In this document: positions 38,367 through 51,000 of the stretch, in pieces
Position numbering within the stretch: the first letter of the stretch is position 1
Layout: each line of letters begins with the position of its first letter
Source: Lagopus muta
Taxonomy: Eukaryota > Chordata > Aves > Galliformes > Phasianidae
Direction of reading: 5' to 3'
Assembly (NCBI RefSeq): GCF_023343835.1
Contig: NC_064472.1
Location: 11,523,469-11,587,468 of the forward strand
DNA length: 64,000 bases
The notes under the pieces: generated by a model
What the model was told of the DNA's origin: nothing
Database searches by the model: none
The model's input: the letters and a program-made list of their open reading frames with translations, nothing else
Program-made: the position numbers and the translations under genes

Positions 38367-41300
38367 TGGATGATATTTTGCAATATTTTGGAAAAAAACC
38401 CTAGCAACTCTGGAGGTAGAAGTCTGCCTACCCTGAAACACAGCCCCAGCTCTGCAGGAAAATGTTCTGATGTTGCTGTGATGGGTCAGAGATTTCCACT
38501 TTCTGCTAACGAGTGAAGTGCTTACATACATTTGTACTTCCAAATTCTCAAACTTGTTCAGTCAAACTTCAATCAAACTTTACTTGTGAAAACTCACAAT
38601 GCCTGAATTTCAGTGGAAGAAAAATAAAAGAGAGCTGTAAGGAAACACGACCCTAAAAGTAGTGACCTTGTGAAGGAGCTTTCTGCGTTTACTCTGTAAT
38701 TTCCATGAAACCTCAAAGCCCAATTGTAGGCAATAGCAATTCAGGTTTCCCTCCAGTTCTGCCTTCTCTCCCACAGGTTTGGATTAGATGAGTATACTAC
38801 TTGTTTTGTTCTCTGAAGAATATATTCTAGGAGTGAAAATAAACATGAGTAAAGCAGCCAGCTTCTCCAGGAAGTCAGAAGCCCCTCCTCTTCACAAAGG
38901 AGATTCTTTAATTCCCAGCTTTGGATGCATGGATGTACATGGTTCTTTCAGTAACGCAGTGTGAAGTCTCCTGCATGCTCAGTGGGCTAAACATATCTAT
39001 TACTGAGCCTTCAATTTGTGGAATATGTAGGAACCTGTCCTACAAACTGTGCTGAATTCTGACTCTTCCTTGTTATATATAATGAAATTAATATATTTTT
39101 AGGAGGAAGACTAGAAGATTTTGTGAATTCTATTCAAGAGCTTTTATTAACTTGAAATGCGAACACCATTGCAAAGAGATTTTACAATGACAAAATGTAG
39201 AAAAGTCCACCAGAAAGCTACAGACTTCAGTAACAATATTGATCTTACAAGTGAAATTGCTAACAGATTTTATTAAAGCCAGCATTTTCGATATTATGAA
39301 CTTAAAAAATACATAATTTTAAAGCATTTTCCTTCAACTACACTTAGAAACAACGGGGAATTCCTGAGCAACTGTTTTTATACCAGTACGTTCCAACCAA
39401 TGTACATACTGAATATGAAATCTACTTTCTATGACTTTTTTAATTTTAGAAATTTACAAAACATTTGGGTCTAGTTCATGAACTAGTTGTGCTTGACGTC
39501 ACTGTGCTGCTAAAGTAATGACACTACAGTAACTTGAATGTTCCAGATTGCATGCAAATTCTGAAAATGTAATTGAAAAAAAATGCCTGGCTTTTATTGA
39601 AAGGCTAAGAATGATTTTTTTTTACACAAATATAAAAAAAAAAAAAAAAACAAACTTTAAATATTGGACTGGCTATTTCTTAGTTGAGAAGCATGTTGTT
39701 TATTGTGCATGATGTTCAGAACATGAAATACGATTTATATCTAAGTTTCTTTGAGACACCTGCTGCTACTATCAAAGACAAGGAAGGTCCAGAGACTTTC
39801 CCCTGCACTTAACAGCATGTCAGAAATTCGAACAAATACAATTAACTAGTGGTTTTTGGTATTTCTTTTTCCTGGGCAGTACCAGGAAAAATCGGAGCAG
39901 GGAGTTTGATGTCACTGTCCTACACAGTGACTCAGAAACATTATATGAAGCACAATATAAAGATTTCAGAAATTCAGACAGTGCTGAATATCTCTGAGAA
40001 ATATAATGCATTTACAAAACCGATGGCTGTGTCATTCCAGATGAAGAGTGGCATTTTTGGTCAGAATTAAAAATTGCTTTACAAGATGAAAAATGAACAA
40101 CAGTGTATCAGCCCAGGGAATCCCTTCTGAGTATATCTGAGTAGTAGTTTTTCCTCTTCCTTTGGAATGATGGATCCGGAAATGAGAATTCAGAGTAGTC
40201 TACAGCATTATGAACATTAAAACATATCGATATAAAAAAATTGTATTCTGTAGAAAAATCTGTGTATTCCTTAGCATATATAGTTTTCTGTCCTACTCAA
40301 GGCATACTTTCTACTAGTGACGTCTACAGGGATTCCCAGCATCATCTAAAAATTTACTCAGTGCTATGTCTTTGTATCATTACGATCCTTGCAGGAAATG
40401 AAGTGAAATCTATCCATTTTTACTTATGTCAAAATGAGGTGAAGGTAGTGAGCAGCTCACTAAAACAGAAGCAGCATTCTCCAAAGATAAAATTATCAGA
40501 TAAAGACCTAGACCAAAAGCAGCACCACAGAGTCGAACTGCATAATAGCTCTGAATTCTGAAAATAAAAAGTGCGAAAAATCTTTCTTATTTCTAACTTC
40601 TCTGTGCACTAATGTTGAGAGTGCACCCAGTTTTTAGCCCATCAGCGTGGCAAGAGGTCATACAAATAATTCAGACATTTCTTTGGATTACTTTCAACAT
40701 ACATCGTCTCTCTTAAAAACTTATATTAAATGGCAAAAATGCATTTTAAGTGTCTGGGTAAATTTCAGAATTTATCACCAAGACATGGACTTTGTGATTA
40801 AGGAAAGTGTTAATGACTGTCGTAGTCATGTATGTTTCTGTTGTCACAGGCAGAAACTAAAACAATGCCCAGAAATGTCTACCGACCGTTTACTAGTATC
40901 CACAAAATTCTTTATCTCTTGGAGCTTATCCGTCGTTTAATCAATATAAGAATGCTTAAGAGTGGTAAGCGTATCTGTGAGACATCGTAAATGGATAACT
41001 AAGAATCATCTGTTAAAAAAATTTAAATAAAACTTGGAGTTTTATTTAAAGACTGTGTGGTACACTTTATTTTTGTGAATTTTTTCCTTAGGAATGTAGG
41101 AAATGTAACAGCAGAGGGGCCCAGCCCTTCAAACATGGTTTGTCAGGGACCAATACCAGATTACTGGGAGAAAACCCCATAGTTAATATAAAGAGAGTAA
41201 CCAACTTTCATGTATTAGTCTTTTTCACCTTTTATGTAATAGATGATCTGCAGTGGCCAATTTCAGCATCTTACCAACTGGTTAGCACATAATGAGGCAT

Positions 41301-43075
41301 TACTATTTTTTGTGGATTATCTCAAGTAGCTGTACTTATTGCCATTTTTGATGTAGAAGTATTTTTTTCCCATTAAAAGCACGTTTATCACTTTACTGTT
41401 TGACTTTTTTAATCTACTCTTACATTTTATTCTTTCGTTTTCATTTTTTGTTCTCCCTCTTGTCTTCTCAGTCACTATCCTACAGCGTATTGACTGGACT
41501 TTCCTGTTCTGACACATGCAGCAACCATGTCCCTCCTCCCATCATAAACTACTCTTTCTTTCGTCATACACAATGTGTTTCTGTATTCCATTTGTCCTGA
41601 TCTCCTGCTTGACATATGCAGGAAAGATGATGAAATTTCTTTATTTGTTTCGAAAGGATTTTCAAGGCCAAGCCACAAGATTTTTCTTGCTCAATGTAAT
41701 TCAGTCAATCCTTCCACATCACTATCACTGGAGCTGAAGGAAGTGAGTGACTTGGTTTTCAGTACGTGTTCTGCAACAGTTGAAAGTGGGGCTAGTCTCC
41801 ATTTTCACTTACTCAGGAACTGTTTGAAGATTTCCTTCACAGAAACTCACCTGAAAACTTCCTAAATAGTAAGTACTAACAAACGCTTAGTTCCATTGGC
41901 AGGATCTGGAATCAGAGCATCTCTGAGAACTCAGCTTGCTCAGTTCTAGTGAGTTGAGCACACAGGCAGTGGCAAAAAACAGAAAGGGCAAAATTGTGAC
42001 TGCCAAGCTGGTCAGCATGGCTTTCCCTACAAGATGAAAACTTCATTGTTTTTTTTTTTTTCTCCCCAAATAACAACTCTTCTTATTTCGCTGTGCATCT
42101 CTAACATCCCATCCTAGTATTACTAGTGGGACAAAAATGAGGATTTCATGACAAGCTGTTCATTAAAAACAATTTAGACATTACAAACACAACTTTTTAA
42201 AGTTTGACACACAAAGGAAAATGCTCATCTGCCTTTTTAAATGGAGTGGAAAAAAAGCACACAAAACATCTGAGGTAGTGATTCTTTAAGAAAATGGTGC
42301 CTGATCTTATGAAACTTTCATTTCATTTGTCTTTATGGCTTTGTAGAAAATGTCTACTATTCATAAACTGGCTTAGATGACTTTGGTATCCTTGCCCAAC
42401 ACTTTCAAATCCTTTAAAGTTGATGAGAAATTACCAAACACATTTACAGGCTTAATGATGTGAACTCCACGTATACAATGCTTCAGAGACAACAAATAAA
42501 ATGCTTCTTATTCACTTTTAACATTTGCTATTACTACACTTTAAATACTTTACTGACATTTGAAGCAACTGTAGATTTTCCAGCCATCTAAACATATACA
42601 CATAAACAAATACACCACAGGATTCACTACTTTAACATAAACTGATTAGCACTATATTTTTTGTGTTTCAGTTTGTTCTATAAATACGTATATCCCCTTA
42701 TTAGTATTATATAAGGTCAATTGACTACACTGTAACTAAATAATCCTTTGTAGTTACAGGGTATCATCAAGAGCATTCCTCAAACCTTCATTTTCTGTTA
42801 AAGTAAGTTTTGGCAGCACATGTCCACTTCAGTAAGTTAGATTTCTTCAAGCCAGGAACACCATATTGAAATATTAGAATGGTACATCAAAGTTGTCCTT
42901 GCTAAAAGAAAAAGTCTGATTTGAAAAGCCAGAATGAGATATATTTCTCAATACTGAAGAAAACTGTTAATAAAATTGTTAATTAAAATATTCAAATTCA
43001 TGAATTTATAAAATTAATTTTCTGAAGAGCTTTTTAAGCCTTTTATGCTACTGAAATTTAAAAGTGACACTTTTA

Positions 43076-43099
43076 ACACACACACACACACACACACAA
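43076..43099. repeat. (CA)n microsatellite
   Basis: About eleven CA units in a row. Confidence 0.95.
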
Positions 43100-43926
43100 A
43101 CCCCAAATATTCAAACTTCACTCAAAGTGAGAAATTTGGTGCAAGACCAAGGGGGCTAATCCCAGTTTCTGGGGTAAACTCCGTTATGTGTTTAACCACT
43201 GTATATCGAAGGAGGTGTCAGGAACCTGTTATTACATCAGGGTATATCATAACTTTACAAGATTCCACTGTGTACAATTGCTACAAAATCTCATCTATTT
43301 CATAATAAAAAGCTATTCCTTGAAGAGCTGTAATAAAAAATGATGTTGCAAACAAGACAGAATGAAATATTTCAGCATCCAAAGACCCTCAAACTTAGCT
43401 GAAGATTATTCTGATTTTACAGAATTTATTCTCTTTTGATGTGCAAAAGTTCTGTATAGATGTTCAAGGCCACTTTTAGAAGGTGTTACTCCCAACTGGG
43501 AAGTAACAGGTTATTTTTGACAATGAAAGTGCATCCAAAGGAAAAGCAATCCAACTGCACATTTTTTCATCTTAAAGGATGATGAATGTTCATGAAAAAC
43601 GTGTTCAAGTCATGTTTAGTTAGCATTCTTTAAATCTTTAGTTAGATTCCTCAAAAAGCTTGGCTACTTCTGAGCAACCAAAAATGTGTCACTTCCACTC
43701 TGGTAGAATTCCTGACTTAACAGAAAGCCACGATGATTTGGCATCATGGGACTCTCACTGGCAAAGGTGGGAAAGAATTTATGCCCCACAGAGTAATTTA
43801 AACTACAGCTATCTTGCAGTTTCAGAACTAATTTATGGATAGGCATAGAAAAACTCTGATTCAGTTTTCTTCCTGGTGGAGAATCCATGAACTATTGGAG
43901 GGGCTTTCTTTTTAGTACCTTCCAAT

Positions 43927-44060
43927 CTTGGTTTTTTGGTTTTTTTTGTTTTTGTTTGTTTGTTTGTTTTGTTTTGTTTTGTTTTTGTTTGTTTTTTTGG
44001 TTTTTTTTTCATGGAAAAATACTCTTTTTTTTTGTTTGTTTGCTTGATTGTTTTTTTTCT
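43927..44060. repeat. T-rich (TTTG/TTTTG)n low-complexity tract
   Basis: About 130 bases of runs of T separated by single G residues, mainly GTTT and GTTTT units. It is likely to be length-variable. Confidence 0.9.
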
Positions 44061-46837
44061 TCTGGCAACTTAGAAGAAAAGCTGATCTTTTGGGTTTTAT
44101 GAACTCAAGGTCTTAATGATGTTCCTGGGACCCAACAGCTGCATTAGAATTGGACATACCCCATAATATTAACACAGCCTATATTTCAACTCAAGCAGTG
44201 TCAATTTTAAAAACATTCCTGAAAAAAAGATTTAACTTTTGATTTTTAGACTAGAGAGCCATACACTCCAATTAGAGCAATCTAGGATAGACAAATGTAG
44301 TAACAATCAATGGAGTTTATAGTATCTCTTCCAAAGCAGAAACAAGTATTTTTCAGGAAAATCATACTCTAGACTCTATGCCTATAACAAAAACTAGGTA
44401 CACATGCAGACACTTTCAGTTAGGCAAGGCGAATAATACACTTAAAATCTGCTAAAAGTTGTTATCTGCCTGCCTCTGATCAAAGGTAGCCAGGAGAATA
44501 GCAACAGCTTGTTGCTGACACCTTGTCACACGCTCTGTAACAACCTGTATATGACCCAAAAAATGCACTATGTAAGGAACATCATTAGGCTGTAGTCTGG
44601 TAAGATTCTATAGCCTCTATGCATCACCAGAGGGATAAATAAAAAGGCCTGTAGCAGCACATCCTTATACATGCTGCTAGGAGTAGAAAATAACTGCTCA
44701 GCTCAGGCATGGCTATCTTGTAAGGTAAGAGAACTTGTCTGATACAGATCAGCTCTTTGAGACTCAGTCAGAAAAATAGAGCATTACAATCAGAAGGATG
44801 AAGCACTGTCAGAAGGAGATAGTACACTATCAGCTTAAACACATTGAGACATATTACTGTCCTGCAAAACATTCCAGTTTTGACTGATAGCTTGATAATT
44901 TCTTTTCAGTACTTTTTTAGTACTTCTAGAAAATCTGTAAGATATACCTCAAATGCTACAATAACATTGTCCTGTTACCTATAACCAAACAAAATTTTAT
45001 GCTTGGCTGCTCTCTTAAACAGCCACTTCATGTCTTCAAGTGTTGAACTGAGTGGCTGAATTAAGAATTTAAGATCTCTTGCTACGCCTCCAGCAGAACA
45101 TCCAATTGCCCAGATCAGCCTCCAGAAGTGGGCAATACATTGTTAGCAGAGTTCACAGACTCTACATTTGATGCCTAAAGTAGAAGTTGCAGTATCCCCA
45201 AAACGTGTTTATATACACACAGATAATTAGTTAAAATCTTAAGTCCCGCCAGTGAAAGGACTAGACAGTTTAACAGATCTGTATTTGAGCAGTTCCATGG
45301 CATGGAAATATAGTATGAAAATCTGTTTTGACAAAATAGATGCAGCCTTCTGTAACCTTCAAAATCAGAGGATCTGTTTAGTGTGGCTCTGCACAAGGTT
45401 ACCTGATACTGCAGGAAGGCTGCCTCAGTGCAAAAAATCATAAAAAGCTAGAGAAATATGAAGCTGTACATGAAGGACAAGAAAGAAGAGAGCTCATCTA
45501 TGGTAAATATACTTTCCATAACATGTACAGTACAATTTTGTTTACCTTATGTTCCCAATTCCTCCCGAAGCTAGTGCTGTTTGCTAAATACTTGACCCAG
45601 CTTTAATCAGCCACTTCTTACTTTCCTGGAGTATATTACATTTTTGTTTCCAGAAGGGCCGTAATGACTTCATGGTGATTCCACTTTGAGTCATGGACTC
45701 TTCTCTCACTCCCACCACTATTTCAGCAGAGCACTGATTATGAGGTTATGCCTCATATTCTGACTGCGGAGAACGAATTCCAGAATTCATTTTGGTGAGT
45801 TCATTATGACAAGTCTGTCTTCAAACCTGCTTTCCAAGCTCAGATAAAAATGTACACAATTGCTAAGGATGCAGATGATCATGATTGACAAGAGTACAGA
45901 CTAAGTGGGAAAGAAGCTTTACTCTCAAAACCTAGATTCTATTTTAATTTTATAATAACAGCTGGTAAAAAACATCTGAAATAAATAATTTACAATTCAA
46001 ATACTAATACATCAGCAATATATTAGAAATATAGTTTAAAAATTACTTCATATTCTTGATTAGTATAAAGTTTAATTTTATGCTTTGTATAGAAATGGCA
46101 GCTTTACTTGTTACCTCTGTTTCAGCTACTAATTAGCAAAATAACATTGGGAAATTAAAAAATATTTTATTTTGCTTTTTTTTTTCTTGGTAATAGAAAA
46201 ATATCCTTTAAAAATACATTGTTAAATGTATGGGATTGTACTAAAGTAGAATTGTGTCATATGTACAGTAAGGCAGTGTATCAAAGTGCCCTGTTTTTGT
46301 GTTTTTTCGAGTTTGATTTGATTGGAATAGGATGCAAAGTTTTCTGTCATTTTGTGAAGAGTTTGTTATTTTAATGCTATTAGTTAAATATATTCTTTCA
46401 TATATGATTGTTTCATACATAAGAGCTTCATTTTTCTTAAGAATTGAGAAAGAATATAAAGAAAACTTAATCTAGTGTCACAATACATTCAGAAAAAAAA
46501 TACATTGTGTATCAGTGTTACTGTGTAATGATATATCTGATTTAGAAACTGCTCAGACAATTATGGTGCACCAGGCCAAAACAATCTCAGTCTTTGTTGA
46601 ATCTGCAAATTCCCTTAGGTTTAATCAAATTACAGAAGAATTGCAGAACTGAATAATTAATTCATAATGTATTTTTCATGGCATAGAGTACCATTTCCAC
46701 ATTTCCTTCTGTAAGAATCATGTGTCAGTGATCCAAGATTTACTTCTATGATTGTTATGTCAACCCACAGTTTATTCTATTCTTTATATAATACATGTAG
46801 AAGGCTATTTTTAAAAGGAACTCTGTGCTATGTGGTC

Positions 46838-46859
46838 TTTTTTTTTTTTTTTTTTTTTT
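46838..46859. repeat. Poly-T tract downstream of PRLR
   Basis: A run of about 21 T about 170 bp beyond the PRLR stop codon; on the PRLR strand it is poly-A. Confidence 0.9.
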
Positions 46860-47031
46860 ACTGTACATAACTATCAACAAAATCAAATATAGATCACAGA
46901 CTTCTCAGCTAGGAAAAGGTACAAGCTACAGTTGTGATGTAGTAGCATAATCTTAAGCCATAGCATTACTATACTGATTGTATTTGATTCATTCTGTAGC
47001 ATTACCTGATTAAAAGTGATCACACTTTTAG

Positions 47032-48057
47032 TTATTTAAAGGGAGGCATAAATGAGGATGGGTCCATGTAGTCTGATCCACTAGTTTCTCTTTTGCAGTC
47101 ACGTGGAGCTGTCAGACAGTAGCTCGTGTTTTTTTCCACTTGACCTTGCTGAAGGTTCTGAGATGTTTCTTTTGCAGGTTCTTGGGCCGTAGGTGCGTGC
47201 AGAACTCGTGAATCTGGCATTAATACTAGAATACTATGGTTCATGACTGTTGAGACCTTTGTGTATTCTTTGCTGGCTCCTGAAATAGTGTATTTTTCAA
47301 TCTTTCCACTGTTTTCTTTATGTTTCAGTAATACTGATGGTTCCTCATTCTGTCTGACTTTGTGAACTTCTACATAATCCATGAATGCAGCACCCAAAAA
47401 CGGTGACTTTTCATTGGATCTGTTTTGTTTGACCCGCACTGTGGTTTGCTCAGTTTTGGAAAGCAAATTTTCCATCTCTTCTTGCTTTTCCATGCCTCCA
47501 GGGATGGTTTCAGAGATAGTATATAGTGACTGATGCTTTTCTTCATTTTCCGCCAGAACTGCTGCAACATTCATATTTGTGGTAGTCAGTGTTATCTTGT
47601 TAGCTTCTAGAATGCTGTGATATGCAAAAACAGGAGGCTGATTGTTAGGTAACTGAACTGCAGGCCATCTGGATGATTTTGCACTCTCATTGTTAATAAG
47701 GAGTGCTTTTCGTTCTGAGCCTACACAGTGACTTTCCCAGCTTCTTTTCCCTGCTTTCTTTTCTTGAACATCTCTTACATCTTGGGTTTGAAGTGCTGAT
47801 GGAAGGGCGCAGGTCTCCCTGCACTTTTCAGAAAGCAGAGAAGGGCTATCACAGCTCCCTCGTCCTGAGTCTCTGTCTGTTTCCTTGGGTGTAATTTTTG
47901 CATTTTTACTGGGACGACCATTGTCATGACTTGGCATAAGTTGATGATCCTCGCTGTCCTCTACTTCCAGATACTCAATCAGTAGCTCCTCGCAGTCTGA
48001 TGTTGGAGGGAAACCATGGCAACCAAGTGCACTCAACAGTTCTTCAGATTTCCCTGT
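47032..48057 (-). other. PRLR: PRLR last coding exon: cytoplasmic signalling tail
   Basis: A 1,026-nt exon encoding 341 residues and the stop codon. The acceptor CCCTTAG at 48058-48064 gives [13 protein letters not shown], matching the vertebrate order after Box 1. The tail contains an acidic segment ([13 protein letters not shown]), the [16 protein letters not shown] degron region, DYVEVHKV and the C-terminal [11 protein letters not shown] with the tyrosine expected to dock STAT5. The assignments rest on similarity to mammalian PRLR. Confidence 0.95.
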
Positions 48058-51000
48058 CTAAGGGCATACCAGATAAGACAATGTTATTTCTTCACTACTA
48101 ACAGCAGGGATTATTTGACTAGTGCAATTATAAACAGTTTACATATTTAGTATGCAAACACTTTTTATAACTCTAGACCTAAAACGAATTTACACAACTG
48201 CAGAAAATACTGAAAGAACAAAAGAACTTCCCTTGAGTTCTCTCTGGAGGGGGACAATCCCAGACTTTATGTTCCTAAAATGGAAGGACTGAGGAACTTC
48301 TGCAAATAAGGGCTTCAAAGGTTTGGAAAGGAGGAAATGGAGGAGAATGACAGATAAGCTATGCCCTTGTCTCCTCAACATGGCAAGAGACTGTGGAGAA
48401 TGACTTCCATAAGATCTACTTAGGTCATGTAGGAATTAAGATCTTGTGGTGCCTCAGGAAGAAACTGCAGTTACACACCCTGTCATCAAATGTCGTACTA
48501 CTTCTAGTGCCAAGCAAAACCATATCTCCTACATAACCTGCCTTATGATCAGCCTGAAAGTTTTGCTTATTTTTAACATTGATTAAGTTAAATCTGTTTT
48601 ATATTTAATTATGGTAATTATTTTTACTGTTACAGAATCTGGAAAAGTAAGTAACGGCAAATTCTTTTGCAGTTATCAATGGAACTCACCTCTAACAGAT
48701 GTGTATCTATACCTTTTATCTTTGGTCCTGGAACTGGTGGTAGGATAAAAGTTATCATCCTAGAAAAACAAAAAAAAAGCAAAACACAAACTGTACAAAT
48801 GCAGGAGATAAAAGTATAGGCCCCCTCCTACCCACTCCTTCTCTTTCATGTATGTACCAATGACATAGCAATAGGAAGCCTGAAGTCTATCAGAAGAGAA
48901 TTCAGGGCCCTGGGGAGACAACTAAAAGAAAACTATGACTAAAGAAAAAAGTTTAGGAGAGTTGCCATCCTGGACTTGAAAAAAGCAAATCTTAAGGTTC
49001 TCAGGGAGCTAGTCAGCAGTGTAGCCCAGGAGTCTACTCTATAGATAAAGATAGATATAGATAGATATAGATAGATAGACACAGAACTGGTCACTTTTCA
49101 ACAACCAACTTCTAAAAGCCACGGAGAATGCAATCTCATTGTGTTGCTAGTCAAGCAACTGGGGCAGAAGACCAGCCTGGCTGAACAGGGTAGAAAAAGA
49201 AAGTATATGATCTCTGGAAGCAAGATAATGTCTGGAGAGAAACTAAGAAAAGCCACAGCTTGCATTCACATGAGCCAGTGGGGTGCCAGGCAAAAAAGAC
49301 CTTAAGCAGCAAGAGGAAGCCAAAGGAAAACATTGGACTAGTATCTGTAGTGGTTAGTCACCAAGCAAGTAAGGAGGAGGAAGAAGTGGAAATATTTAAT
49401 GCATTTTTTGCCTCAGTCCAAGCAACAGAGCTTGGTCTGCTCAGACCTCAGAGATAGAGGACCATGATTAGGGGAGCAGTGACTTTCCATCACTGAAATT
49501 GTAAAGGAATAGTTCTATTAGCTCAACACTGGAGGGACTGATGGGATGAAGGAAAAGTCCTATCTTAGTAATTTGACCTCCTTCTCTGATAAAGTCATTT
49601 GCTTGGCAGATGAAATGTAGGCAGGAAATGTAGTATTTCCAGATTTCAGTAAGGCTTTTCATATTGTCCCTCACAGCATCCTTCTGGACAGATGGTCCAA
49701 CTGTGAGACAAACAGGCTCATACCCCAGTGGGTGATGAACTGACTCAATTGTAGAGTTCCAAGGGTTGCAGGGAATAAGTCTACACCTGGCTGGTGGCCG
49801 GTTACTAGCAACGTTCCCCAGGGCTCAAATCTAAGGCCAGTCCTGTTCATTTACGTCAATGGAATGCATCCTCAGCATTTGGCAATAGAACATGCACCGT
49901 AACTTTCTTCAGCAAATTTCGCAATAGAACATGTCACTGTCACTTCATCAGTAACTTCATCACTGACTAAATCAGTTGGGCACAGTCCAGGAAGACCAGT
50001 GGGTCTCTATGTACATACTTGGGACATGGTTTAGTGGGAGCTACTGGGAATAGGTGAACGGTTGGACTGGATGATCTTGAAGGTCTTTTCCAACCTTGGT
50101 GATTCTATGATTCTATGATTCTACTTGATTGTCATTTGATCATACTAAAGCAGTTTCTTTCTCTTTGCATTACTCAGACATTATTTTTGGTGGACTTGTA
50201 TGAAAGATATAAACATTGTGACACCTTTCCCTTCCAGAGTTAGATGGAATTACAGTACGGTTTAATAAATTTGGGGAATTGACAGACATGTAGGCAGAAA
50301 GACTGAATTCATAATATAACCTAATTTCTACTAGGCAATTAGGCCAAACCTACAATGTGCATCTTCAATACAAGCAGGAATACTTCAAGTGATATCTGCT
50401 AAGTACTTAGTGATTAACTGGGATGGTCAGATTTAATACCAGTAGTCTTTACCAAAAAGACCAAGAAGATTGAGACCTAAAGAACAGAAATACTTCTCTA
50501 CCAGTTGCAAATACAAAGTAATAAATCTGTAATTTATGCTATGTATCTCTCTTACTAAGAAGGCTAAAATCGATATGAAAGTAAATCAAACGTTAATAGC
50601 TTATTTTTGGAAAAGTTTTATGAGTTTACAGCTACACAAAATTATGAAATTTCTGACTTACCTGTATCCTTTTAAAATCATTGTCCAGCTCATGATTAAA
50701 CATATGAGAGATGACAAGACACCCAAGATGATCCACACAATCATATCTTTTACTCTGTAGTCTAGGAAACAAAGGGAATTATTTAAGGATGCATTAGGAA
50801 ATACAGTCAGAATGCACAAAAAGTATCAAATTTTTTTATTTGAAAAATGTGGTTAAATCTTCCAAAGTTGGTATTGAATCTAGAGGCCTCTAGTAGCACA
50901 GACATATCTCAATAATCACTGCAACATCTGGTAATTAATATACTTCTTATTAATTAGCATTGTGCAGGAAATAAACTCCTGTGAAAAAATTAGAAAAATG

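Larger units (their letters stand above)
38367..47031 (-). other. PRLR 3' flank / possible long 3' UTR; AT-rich, repeat-poor
   Basis: An 8.7-kb stretch between the CR1 cluster and the PRLR stop codon. I see no gene, CR1 or LTR in it, only simple repeats (CA run at 43,076, TTTG/TTTTG runs at 43.9-44.05 kb, poly-T at 46.84 kb, poly-A near 39.63 kb). Several AATAAA signals occur on the minus strand (TTTATT on plus), including one at 41041-41046. Long 3' UTR transcripts are known for PRLR in vertebrates, so part or all of this may be transcribed; that is inference. Confidence 0.4.

Noticed and set aside
40241-40561. 106-codon open frame in the PRLR 3' flank
   Set aside because: No conserved motif seen and no splice or start context; expected by chance in AT-rich DNA of this length.
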